Of a DNA stretch of 11,124 nt, positions 1 through 6,689 are shown one piece after another. The DNA is from an uncultured cyanobacterium (lineage in GTDB: Bacteria > Cyanobacteriota > Cyanobacteriia > Phormidesmidales > Phormidesmidaceae). Below the pieces are notes generated by a model. It had not been told where the DNA came from and ran no database searches. It saw only the letters and a list, made by a program, of their open reading frames with translations. Position numbers and translations under genes: made by a program. Each line of letters begins with the position of its first letter. The stretch's first letter is position 1. The DNA is taken from positions 1 through 11,124 of the forward strand of contig CALHGI010000675.1 in NCBI GenBank assembly GCA_938029995.1, given 5' to 3'.

Positions 1-304
1 TATAGCCAGTCTCTTCCTCAATCTCTCGCTGAATAGTTGTAAATGCATCTTCCCCCACCTCAATCGTGCCTGCGGGGAACTCCAACAGTCTCCCCTTCAC
101 CGCAAATCGATACTGTCGCACCAACACTAGTTTTCCGTCCGGAGTGATCGGAACCGCCATCGCCCCGCCCGGATGGCGAATACATTCCCATTGACCTTCA
201 ACCTTGTTAGGTAGTCGCAGACGGTTGACCTCAAAGTCAAACTTCCGTCCGGCATAAAATAAATGCTTCTTAAGCAGCTGGGGAGGTTCTAGTCCAGGAT
301 GCAT
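1..304 (-). CDS. Nudix hydrolase, ADP-ribose pyrophosphatase-like (partial, C-terminus beyond window)
   Basis: I read this gene by translating the complement from an ATG at 304. It gives 101 residues before the window edge cuts it off. A complete Nudix box lies at about residues 79-101: GTIEVGE, seven residues, then REIEEETGY. This matches G-x5-E-x7-REUxEExGU, the metal-binding catalytic helix. The preceding VRQYRF and LLEFPAG segments resemble the ADP-ribose/ADP-sugar pyrophosphatase branch of the family, which hydrolyses nucleoside diphosphates linked to sugars. That subfamily is an inference, because its diagnostic proline about 15 residues after the box is outside the window. The gene lies 132 bp downstream of folK on the same strand and may be co-transcribed with it. 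No clear Shine-Dalgarno precedes the ATG. The Nudix assignment is firm; the substrate is not. Confidence 0.9.
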   Translation of the reverse strand, partial: MHPGLEPPQLLKKHLFYAGRKFDFEVNRLRLPNKVEGQWECIRHPGGAMAVPITPDGKLVLVRQYRFAVKGRLLEFPAGTIEVGEDAFTTIQREIEEETGY

Positions 305-436
305 AATATCGATGCGGTGAGTTGGCAATGAAGTGGGTAACGAAATTAGGTTACACCATGGAACGGGCCCGTTTCCTCTTGCCTAACACATGCATCAACC
401 AATCCCTAATCAAAATCGCCCCCAGCAACAGCCTAG

Positions 437-922
437 CTAGGCAACCAAGGGAAAAACCCCAGCCGTATCCACCTGGAGCAATAACTCTTTAACCGTTTGG
501 TCACGAACGGGATGCCGCCAATCCGCGACAATCTCCACTAATGGCACCAACACAAACGCCCGCTCACACATCCTGGGATGGGGCAACGTCAGACTCGCCG
601 TATCCACCACTCGATCGCCATAAAACAGCAAATCCAGATCCAAGGTCCTGGGTCCCCAGCGTTCACGCCGAATGCGACCAAAGCTGGCTTCGGTGGCTAG
701 CAAAACCTCCAACACCTGTTCCGGGCTGAGGGTAGTGTGGAAAATAGCACAGGCATTGATATAGTCGGGCTGGGGCGGACCAACGGGGGCGGTTTTATAG
801 AGCTGAGACCGGGTCTCTAATCCCATGCCGTCTATCTGCTCAAGCCGTACCAATGCCTTTTCAATCGTGTGTTCCGAATTACCTAGGTTACTTCCCAGGG
901 CAATGGCACATGCCGTTTCCAT
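437..922 (-). CDS. folK: 2-amino-4-hydroxy-6-hydroxymethyldihydropteridine pyrophosphokinase (HPPK)
   Basis: FolK transfers pyrophosphate from ATP to 6-hydroxymethyl-7,8-dihydropterin, the step before dihydropteroate synthase in folate synthesis; the enzyme is cytosolic. With the start chosen here it has 161 residues, normal for the family. The N-terminal strand and loop read ALGSNLGN. The middle has TAPVGPPQPDYINA, the pterin-binding region. The signature RWGPRTLDLDLLFY carries the two magnesium-binding aspartates (LDLDL). It is followed by LPHPRMCERAFVLVPL, also typical. I chose the ATG at 922 because it leaves the usual four residues before ALGSNLG. An in-frame ATG at 976 would add 18 residues unlike other HPPKs. 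Neither has a convincing ribosome site. The stop codon sits inside a 12-bp palindrome, GCCTAGCTAGGC (431-442). The gene lies downstream of thioredoxin and upstream of the Nudix gene, all on the minus strand. Confidence 0.95.
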   Translation of the reverse strand: METACAIALGSNLGNSEHTIEKALVRLEQIDGMGLETRSQLYKTAPVGPPQPDYINACAIFHTTLSPEQVLEVLLATEASFGRIRRERWGPRTLDLDLLFYGDRVVDTASLTLPHPRMCERAFVLVPLVEIVADWRHPVRDQTVKELLLQVDTAGVFPLVA

Positions 923-1000
923 ACTGCGTTGATGAGTCGTCACAAATCCAGGCAAACCCTGGAGACTCTCAATCATAACCGTTGCGCCATCGCCCCATCA

Positions 1001-1015
1001 GGGTAAACATTACCC
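1001..1015. other. Small perfect hairpin between thioredoxin and folK
   Basis: GGGTAA, a 3-base loop (ACA), then TTACCC. It lies about 25-40 bases upstream of the longer folK start and has no T-run on either side, so it is not a standard terminator. It could be an operator or chance. Nothing else stands out in the gap 977-1142 apart from the inverted repeat at 1108-1132. Confidence 0.4.
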
Positions 1016-1107
1016 TTGGCAAGTTCAGAAACTAGACTTAGAGCTCAGAGGGCAACACGTCAATACTGACCGGATGCCCTAACCAGTGTCCCTGGGTTTA
1101 ATACGTT

Positions 1108-1132
1108 AATGGCACCAACCATTGATGCCATT
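1108..1132 (-). terminator. Possible weak terminator hairpin after the thioredoxin gene
   Basis: The arms AATGGCA and TGCCATT (7 bp, perfect) enclose an 11-base loop, and begin 11 bases past the thioredoxin stop on the minus strand. No U-rich tract follows the stem in that direction. If it terminates at all it is probably leaky, which would let transcription continue into folK. Confidence 0.35.
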
Positions 1133-1142
1133 CGGCCAGGTC

Positions 1143-1460
1143 TTACAAATTCGGCTGTAGTCGGTCGATTAACTTATCAGCGGACATAGCTCCCTCAATC
1201 CGGTCCACCACCTGGCCATCTTTGAATAACACCATGGTTGGTAGGGCATGGATCTCATACTGAGAAGCCAAGTCGGGATACTTGTCCGTGTCAATCTTAA
1301 CGATCTGTATCTGGTCCTGCTGCTTGGCCTTAACCTGCTCTAGTACGTTGGCCATGAGTTGACAAGGACCGCACCACACTGCGTAAAAGTCGACCAAGAT
1401 AGGCTTATCAGCCCCTTCTAACATTTCTTGAAAACTAGAAAATTGTTGTTTTACAGCCAT
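1143..1460 (-). CDS. trxQ: Thioredoxin, y-type (TrxQ/TrxY-like)
   Basis: This is a 105-residue single-domain thioredoxin, a cytosolic dithiol-disulfide reductase. The active site WCGPC spans residues 29-33, with the buried aspartate D24 before it and the cis-proline at P74 (ALPTM). The N-terminal pattern FSSFQEML..DKPILVDFYAVWCGPCQLM and the later VKIDTDKYPDLASQYEIHALPT closely resemble plant chloroplast thioredoxin y and the cyanobacterial y-type (TrxQ) rather than the m- or x-type. I recall this from the family and have not searched. In plants y-type thioredoxins reduce peroxiredoxins and other antioxidant targets. The start is supported by an AGGA ribosome site 8 bases upstream (complement of 1469-1472). 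The gene diverges from fabG across a repeat-filled region, with folK downstream. The thioredoxin call is certain; the y-type is likely, and the symbol follows Synechocystis usage. Confidence 0.95.
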   Translation of the reverse strand: MAVKQQFSSFQEMLEGADKPILVDFYAVWCGPCQLMANVLEQVKAKQQDQIQIVKIDTDKYPDLASQYEIHALPTMVLFKDGQVVDRIEGAMSADKLIDRLQPNL

Positions 1461-1558
1461 TGTCTAAATCCTGGATGAGTTAAGCCTTTATGCTAGGCGA
1501 GCCCCAGGAAAATAGCCGGTATTTAAGCAAATCCTTTGCTTTGTGATAAGGATTGGTA

Positions 1559-1806
1559 AGAGCCCTTTAATACGAGTAGTCCAACCAACCAGAAGAAGTA
1601 TTGGCAAAGGGCCCCTTAATCCATAGACTGCCACCCTCCAAGAACGCATAACCAACGAGGGGCCTCTTACTAGACTGCCGCTCTCCAAACATAGATAATT
1701 CACGAGGGGCCTCTTACTAGACTGCCAATCTCCAAACATAGACAATTCACAAGGGGCCTCCCATAAGGCATGGCCCAGCTCTAAACATAGATAATCCACA
1801 AGGGGA
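1559..1806. repeat. Degenerate 47-50-bp tandem repeat array in the thioredoxin/fabG intergenic region
   Basis: The 413 bp between the two divergent genes hold head-to-tail copies starting at about 1559, 1608, 1658, 1705 and 1752, with a truncated copy at 1801. Unit lengths are 49, 50, 47, 47 and 49 bp. Each begins AGGGGCCTC or a variant. The best copies continue TTACTAGACTGCC, then TCTCCAAACATAGA and AATTCAC. The copies at 1658 and 1705 differ at 4 of 47 positions; the outer copies are more diverged. A frame is open on the minus strand across 1488-1862 (124 codons), but the 47-bp unit is not a multiple of three, so adjacent copies fall in different frames, which argues against coding. The copies have no spacers, so this is not CRISPR. 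The function is unknown; promoter-proximal regulatory repeats or a replication-slippage array are both possible. Confidence 0.85.
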
Positions 1807-1823
1807 TCAGAGGATTGATCCTC
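1804..1823. other. Alternative-pairing hairpin upstream of fabG
   Basis: GGATCA (1804-1809) can pair with TGATCC (1816-1821). Alternatively GAGGAT (1810-1815) pairs with ATCCTC (1818-1823) around a 2-base loop. The two structures are mutually exclusive. The site lies about 50 bases before the fabG start and at the broken end of the tandem array. A role in fabG leader control is only a possibility. Confidence 0.35.
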
Positions 1824-1858
1824 ACCCCCCAAAAATAATAGAGTGATCGAGCTGTTAA

Positions 1859-2620
<762 letters not shown>

Positions 2621-2627
2621 TGCCAAT

Positions 2628-2671
2628 GGAAAATTGTAGGGGCGTTGCATGCAACGCCCCTACAATTTTCC
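2628..2671. repeat. Perfect 44-bp palindrome between convergent genes (REP-like, possible bidirectional terminator)
   Basis: Two perfect 22-bp arms meet at GCA|TGC (2649/2650). The left arm reads GGAAAATTGTAGGGGC, then GTTGCA; the right arm is its exact complement. The core GTAGGGGC...GCCCCTAC belongs to a class of palindromes dispersed through many cyanobacterial genomes (recalled, not searched). It begins 7 bases after the fabG stop, and its last base is the first base of the complement of the recombinase stop codon. It therefore fills the gap between the convergent genes and could end transcription in both directions. The AATTTT flanks give a short U-rich tail inside the stem. No direct target duplication is obvious around it. 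Confidence 0.85.
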
Positions 2672-3864
2672 TACACGGGAGCCTTCATTTCATTCTTGGC
2701 TAACGCCGCTTGGACAGCTGCCTGTTGATCCCGATGGGTCATCCAACGATGGTATGTACGATTGTGTACCTGCACCGAGTGGCCCATCATCCTGGCGGCG
2801 ACGGCATCGGGCAAGCCCATTAAGATGGTGCGCACGGCCCAAGCATGGCGAAGATCGTAGGGTGAAAAGGGTATTTTGTAACGGCGAAACTGGGTGGTAA
2901 CTTGCTGACCTACGCGCTGCAACGTAGTCGTGGTGAGGTCAGTGTTCACCTTGGGTAGTTCGCCATGGGCTAGGTCAAAGCGCTCGACCCATTCTGGATA
3001 GAAAGGCCACACCGCATGGCGGCCCGTTTTGGTGGTTTCTCGGACGATGATTTCGGCACTAGCATTAGGGCCTGAGTCACCAGCTGACAAATCGGCCAGA
3101 TCGCAGAAAAACACCTCATGGTTACGCAACCCATAGGTTGCCATCATGCCGTAAACATATTTCCATCGAGGATTTTTGATCCCGTCGTAAACCTCAACAA
3201 TCTGATCATCCGAGGGTAAATCTCTGAGCTGGGTTTGGCTGCTGCCATAGTTACCCCAAAAGGACTTTAGATCCGTGGGTAGGTCCAAATTAAGGAATTC
3301 TGCCAGGGCGGCCAGGGCCGTACAGCAAATCTGACGGCTGCGGGAATTGGCTTGGGTGCCTTGCACCGTGGCATAGATAGCCTCGGGCAGACTCAGGTTA
3401 CTATGGCGTTCCGCTGTGGCATGTAACTTTCGTAAATAGGGAACATAGGCTTTTTCCCAGGTGGTTTTAAGGGAAGAGGCGGATGATCCAGAGCGACGGG
3501 TTTCAAAAAAATGACGTTCAAATGCATCTATTTGAATAGATAGATCGGCTCCGGCCATGCGTAGACCAGCCACGGGGCCAAGGTAATCGCGCCAGTCAAA
3601 AATATTTTGTAATAGCTGGGCCGCAATAATTTTGGCCGTTTGCTCACATTGCTTCAGACCGGCTTTGGTGGCGGGTAATTTGAGGGGTAAACGCTGCTGG
3701 TAGGGCCGTAGCTTGGGACTCCCAGGCCGTGGCGGTAGCGTGCCCCTCAGATTTAAACGGTCTCCACGGCGCTCAATCTGCAGACCTAACTGGGCCGCCT
3801 TCAGGCGCTGGTTGACTTGGTTTAACGGCTTATCGATGGAATGAACCGCAGCTGAATCAGCCAT
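2671..3864 (-). CDS. Tyrosine recombinase / site-specific integrase
   Basis: This is a DNA strand-exchange enzyme of the phage integrase family. From the ATG at 3864 it has 397 residues. An upstream TTG at 3885 would add seven (MRIFPFK), but ATG is the likelier start. The N-terminal ~90 residues ([24 protein letters not shown]) look like the arm-type DNA-binding module seen in many cyanobacterial integrases. A core-binding helical region follows at about 110-200. The catalytic domain shows R247 (YGLRNHE), K279 (TTKTGRH), R339 in YDLRH, H362 (MMGHS) and the nucleophile Y371 (RTYHRW). The usual first histidine of box II is tyrosine here (Y336). All key residues are otherwise present, so it is probably active. 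No tRNA, att-like direct repeat or phage gene lies nearby. It is convergent with fabG and divergent from hemH. The target is unknown. Confidence 0.9.
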   Translation of the reverse strand: MADSAAVHSIDKPLNQVNQRLKAAQLGLQIERRGDRLNLRGTLPPRPGSPKLRPYQQRLPLKLPATKAGLKQCEQTAKIIAAQLLQNIFDWRDYLGPVAGLRMAGADLSIQIDAFERHFFETRRSGSSASSLKTTWEKAYVPYLRKLHATAERHSNLSLPEAIYATVQGTQANSRSRQICCTALAALAEFLNLDLPTDLKSFWGNYGSSQTQLRDLPSDDQIVEVYDGIKNPRWKYVYGMMATYGLRNHEVFFCDLADLSAGDSGPNASAEIIVRETTKTGRHAVWPFYPEWVERFDLAHGELPKVNTDLTTTTLQRVGQQVTTQFRRYKIPFSPYDLRHAWAVRTILMGLPDAVAARMMGHSVQVHNRTYHRWMTHRDQQAAVQAALAKNEMKAPV

Positions 3865-3976
3865 TTTAAATGGAAAAATTCTCAACTTCTACAAATCTGA
3901 TATGCCTACGGGAGGAGTTAGTTGTTACGATAGGTCAAGATCATTAAAACTTCGTTTAAAAGGTAACCGCACTGTT

Positions 3977-5140
3977 ATGGGTCGTACTGGAGTCTTATTA
4001 CTTAATCTTGGAGGTCCCGAGCAGTTAGAGGACGTACGCCCATTTTTGTTTAACCTATTTGCCGATCCAGAAATTATTCGGCTTCCTTTCCCATGGTTGC
4101 AAAAGCCTTTAGCCTGGCTAATTTCCACCAGCCGCGCTAGTAAATCCCAAGAGAATTATAAGGAAATTGGTGGTGGTTCCCCCCTACGACGTATCACCGA
4201 AGAACAGGGAGATGCTCTCAAAGAGTACCTGAAAAATCTAGGGCGCGATGTCAAAATCTACATCGGCATGCGCTACTGGTATCCCTTTACGGAAGAGGCC
4301 GTGGCCCAAATTAAGCAGGATGGCATCGAAGAGCTGGTCATTTTGCCCCTGTATCCCCAGTTTTCTATTAGTACTAGCGGTTCTAGCTTTCGTCTATTGG
4401 ATAAGCTCTGGCAGGACGACCCCGCCCTACAGAAAATTGACTACACCCTAATTCCATCTTGGTATAACAGCCCTGGCTATGTGAGAGCCATGGCGGATCT
4501 GATTGTTCAAACCATTGATAAACTGCCTAACCCAGACGGGGGCCACATCTTCTTCAGCGCCCATGGCGTACCGGTCAGTTATGTGGAAGAGGCGGGTGAT
4601 CCATACCAAAAGGAAATGGAGCACTGTGTTGAGTTGATCATGAAGGCGGTGGGGCGACCCAATAACTTCACCCTGGCTTACCAAAGCCGAGTGGGGCCAG
4701 TGGAATGGCTGCAACCCTACACGGAAGATGCCATTGAGGAGTTGGCGGAAAAGGGGATTGATGACTTAGTAGTTGTGCCTATCAGCTTTGTATCTGAGCA
4801 CATTGAAACGCTACAGGAAATTGATATTGAGTACCGGGAGCTAGCCGAAGAATCGGGCATCAAAGGCTTCCACAGAGTACCTGCCCTCAACACCTACCCT
4901 GTGTTTATTGAAGACATGGGCAATATGATCGTCCATGCTTTGGAGTCTCCCCGAAAACTCTTTTCCGATGCGGCCCAGCTGCAAAAGCAGGTTCGAATTT
5001 ACCCTCAAGACAAGTCTGCTTGGGGACTGACGCCGTTTGCGGAAGTGTGGAACGGTCGCTTAGCGATGGTGGGGTTCCTGGCCTTGATCTTGGAAATGGT
5101 GAGTGGCCATGGTCCTTTGCATATTGCCGGGTTAATGTAA
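3977..5140 (+). CDS. hemH: Ferrochelatase with C-terminal CAB (Hlip-like) domain
   Basis: HemH inserts Fe2+ into protoporphyrin IX, the last step of protohaem synthesis; in cyanobacteria it is membrane-associated. From the ATG at 3977 it has 387 residues. The start [20 protein letters not shown] is the family's usual N-terminus. An in-frame ATG at 3902 would add 25 atypical residues, so I rejected it. The catalytic histidine is H196 (FFSAHGVP) and the partner glutamate is E277 in [12 protein letters not shown] linker of roughly 30 residues leads to a C-terminal helix with E356, W358 and NGRLAMVGF (359-367), the chlorophyll-binding motif of the type II ferrochelatases of cyanobacteria and plastids. 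That domain is tied to coordination of haem and chlorophyll synthesis. A weak AAAGG lies about 13 bases upstream. The gene diverges from the recombinase gene by about 112 bp and ends at a strong terminator. Confidence 0.97.
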   Translation: MGRTGVLLLNLGGPEQLEDVRPFLFNLFADPEIIRLPFPWLQKPLAWLISTSRASKSQENYKEIGGGSPLRRITEEQGDALKEYLKNLGRDVKIYIGMRYWYPFTEEAVAQIKQDGIEELVILPLYPQFSISTSGSSFRLLDKLWQDDPALQKIDYTLIPSWYNSPGYVRAMADLIVQTIDKLPNPDGGHIFFSAHGVPVSYVEEAGDPYQKEMEHCVELIMKAVGRPNNFTLAYQSRVGPVEWLQPYTEDAIEELAEKGIDDLVVVPISFVSEHIETLQEIDIEYRELAEESGIKGFHRVPALNTYPVFIEDMGNMIVHALESPRKLFSDAAQLQKQVRIYPQDKSAWGLTPFAEVWNGRLAMVGFLALILEMVSGHGPLHIAGLM

Positions 5141-5182
5141 TTTGCTTAGAAGCGTAGGTACTTGGCAAAAGAAAAAGTAAGT

Positions 5183-5227
5183 AAAAGGATGGGGGTTAGG
5201 CGTAGTCGCAACCCCCATCCTTTTTTT
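5183..5227 (+). terminator. Rho-independent terminator of hemH
   Basis: A perfect 15-bp stem (AAAAGGATGGGGGTT at 5183-5197 with its complement at 5210-5224) surrounds a 12-base loop. A run of seven T begins at 5221 on the plus strand. It lies 43 bases after the hemH stop. The A-run at the start of the stem would give the minus strand a short U tail too, so it may also serve the converging gene. Confidence 0.93.
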
Positions 5228-5243
5228 AATGACTTAATTTTGG

Positions 5244-5295
5244 GACGGCATTGGCCGATTGTAATGCCGTCAATGAGGGTTTCTCGGATGAAACC
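5244..5295. other. Two hairpins between hemH and the DUF4126 gene
   Basis: GACGGCATT (5244-5252) pairs perfectly with AATGCCGTC (5263-5271) around a 10-base loop. GGTTTC (5278-5283) pairs with GAAACC (5290-5295) around 6 bases. Both lie just downstream of the minus-strand membrane gene and may help end its transcript, although no T-run follows on that strand. GCAACGCCCC at 5309-5318 repeats ten bases of the palindrome at 2628-2671. Confidence 0.4.
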
Positions 5296-5320
5296 GTGGA
5301 GTAGATCAGCAACGCCCCGT

Positions 5321-5875
5321 TTATTTTTTCTTTTGCCACTGACGCCACATCACTGAACTGCGAATGGCTAACCACAGTAAAAACAGGGCTATTAGGCCCC
5401 CTTGTTCTGGTGCGTCGAAGGCGAGGAATGCCAGACAGATGCAGAGGGCATCTTCTATAAACATCATCCACAGGGGTGGGCTGTTAAAGCGGTAGAGCCA
5501 TCCCACCTGCACCATTTGGATCACTAGGGCCAGTGCCCCACCGGTAATGGCCAATAGAACCAACAACCAGCTGTCGGAAATGTCGGCGAGACGTGCGATC
5601 GAAATCCCGGCAATTGTCCCCACAAAGGGGCTAATAAATAATTCTGCGCTTTGTAAAAACCGCCGACTGACCCGATCTTTAGAGATTGTCAGCTCCAGTA
5701 GGGACCAAATCACCAAAATGGTCACTACAAAAATCTGGGGAATATGGGCTAAAACGGGCACATTTGACCATAGTTGCTCACCTGAGAACAGGCCAATGAG
5801 CAACAAGGGTAGGGCCAAGCGAAGTCCGGTGGCTGCCGAAATGGAAAGCACCGCAAGTAGTTCTGGAATAATCAC
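5321..5875 (-). CDS. DUF4126-type integral membrane protein
   Basis: This is a 184-residue, very hydrophobic protein with about five membrane segments, near residues 5-30, 46-65, 79-97, 101-127 and 136-175. The N-terminal SAATGLRLALPLL motif is what I associate with the DUF4126 family, whose function is unknown. The C-terminus is basic (WRQWQKKK), suggesting a cytoplasmic tail. The start is GTG at 5875: an in-frame TAA at 5882-5884 lies only two codons upstream, so no longer start is possible, and no good internal ATG exists before the first helix ends. The sequence ATATAAAAG just upstream is AT-rich but is not a recognisable ribosome site. It is convergent with hemH and divergent from the rhomboid gene. 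The family call comes from memory of the motif; membrane topology is the firm part. Confidence 0.8.
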   Translation of the reverse strand: MIIPELLAVLSISAATGLRLALPLLLIGLFSGEQLWSNVPVLAHIPQIFVVTILVIWSLLELTISKDRVSRRFLQSAELFISPFVGTIAGISIARLADISDSWLLVLLAITGGALALVIQMVQVGWLYRFNSPPLWMMFIEDALCICLAFLAFDAPEQGGLIALFLLWLAIRSSVMWRQWQKKK

Positions 5876-6071
5876 GTTCTTTTATATCAGGGAAGGAATG
5901 GGGCCAAACGTGAGATAGACAGGTGACTCAGGGGATGGAGGATAGATACCCTGGATATCCCCACAAACTTAATAAAGGATGAGCAAAGGCAACTTTATGG
6001 CAGTTGGCTTAACCTAGAGTGAGTAGCTACCACAAAACCCTTGCTTCATAGGCTGCCCAATTCTTGAGTTC
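5876..6071. promoter_or_regulatory. Divergent intergenic region, DUF4126 gene / rhomboid gene
   Basis: These 196 bp must carry the promoters of both flanking genes. A broken inverted repeat, GGGGAT (5931-5936) and ATCCCC (5957-5962), lies near the middle, with GGATA/TATCC pairing inside it. I could not assign -35/-10 boxes with confidence. Confidence 0.4.
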
Positions 6072-6689
6072 ATGCCATCTCCCCATATGTCCTACGATCG
6101 TCCGCTTTTATCTGAGCTAAAATCTGCAACCGTCGCTCGATTTCAACTATTGGGTGTTGTGTTGGTTAGTCTATGGTCCATTGAAATTATAGATTTTTTA
6201 GTGTTCGGAGGCCGTCTCAATCGATACGGTATTCGCCCCCGTTCCTTGGGTGGGTTGTGGGGTATTCCCCTAGCCCCTCTGCTCCATGGGGACTTTAGAC
6301 ATTTAATTGCCAATACGGTGCCGTTACTCACCCTGAGCTGGTGGGTGATGATGCGCTCCATCGGCACCTGGTTCAAGGCGACCCTCCTGATCACCCTGGT
6401 GGGTGGTTTAGGAACGTGGCTGTTAGCGCGGGGTGGCTCAGTTCATATTGGTGCTAGCGGCCTTGTGTTTGGCTATTTGGGTTTTTTGCTCGGGCGGGGC
6501 TACTACGAACGAACCATGGGTGCGATCGCAATTTCCCTGTTTGTCCTAGTCACCTACGGCGCAATGTTTTGGGGCGTATTCCCCACCCAGCCGGGCATCT
6601 CCTGGGAAAGCCACCTATTTGGTTTTATCAGCGGCATCGCAGCAGCCTACTGGCTCACATCCAAACCCGACATAACGTCCGATAGATAG
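6072..6689 (+). CDS. Rhomboid-family intramembrane serine protease
   Basis: Rhomboids cut transmembrane substrates within the bilayer using a Ser-His dyad. The 205-residue protein has a short N-terminal cytoplasmic stretch and about six membrane segments, the minimal bacterial form. The first helix is near 25-45. The oxyanion region H72-G-D-F-R-H77-L-I-A-N81 matches the HxxxN motif. GASG at 127-130 gives nucleophile S129, followed by the GYLGFLLGRG helix. The general-base histidine is H181 in SHLFGFISG. All catalytic elements are intact. The substrate is unknown. The ATG at 6072 is used; a second ATG at 6087 is equally placed, and neither has a clear ribosome site. The last 43 bases overlap the end of hrcA on the other strand. 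A HIP1 octamer lies inside the gene. Confidence 0.93.
   Translation: MPSPHMSYDRPLLSELKSATVARFQLLGVVLVSLWSIEIIDFLVFGGRLNRYGIRPRSLGGLWGIPLAPLLHGDFRHLIANTVPLLTLSWWVMMRSIGTWFKATLLITLVGGLGTWLLARGGSVHIGASGLVFGYLGFLLGRGYYERTMGAIAISLFVLVTYGAMFWGVFPTQPGISWESHLFGFISGIAAAYWLTSKPDITSDR
6522..6529. repeat. HIP1 octamer GCGATCGC
   Basis: Palindromic GCGATCGC within the rhomboid gene. It is one of three in this window, many more than chance predicts, and typical of cyanobacterial chromosomes. Confidence 0.8.

Noticed and set aside
1559..1806. Possible CRISPR array
   Set aside because: The repeats are directly adjacent with no spacers, are degenerate, and there are no cas genes.
2671..3900. Recombinase gene as part of an integrated element
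   Set aside because: No tRNA gene, flanking direct repeats, excision gene or phage gene is visible, and the neighbours are housekeeping genes.
3905..3915. CCTACGGGAGG, identical to a conserved stretch of 16S rRNA
   Set aside because: The match stops after 11 bases and no other rRNA sequence surrounds it, so I take it as chance.
3902..3976. Longer hemH start at 3902
   Set aside because: It would add 25 residues unlike any ferrochelatase N-terminus. [16 protein letters not shown] at 3977 is the conserved start.
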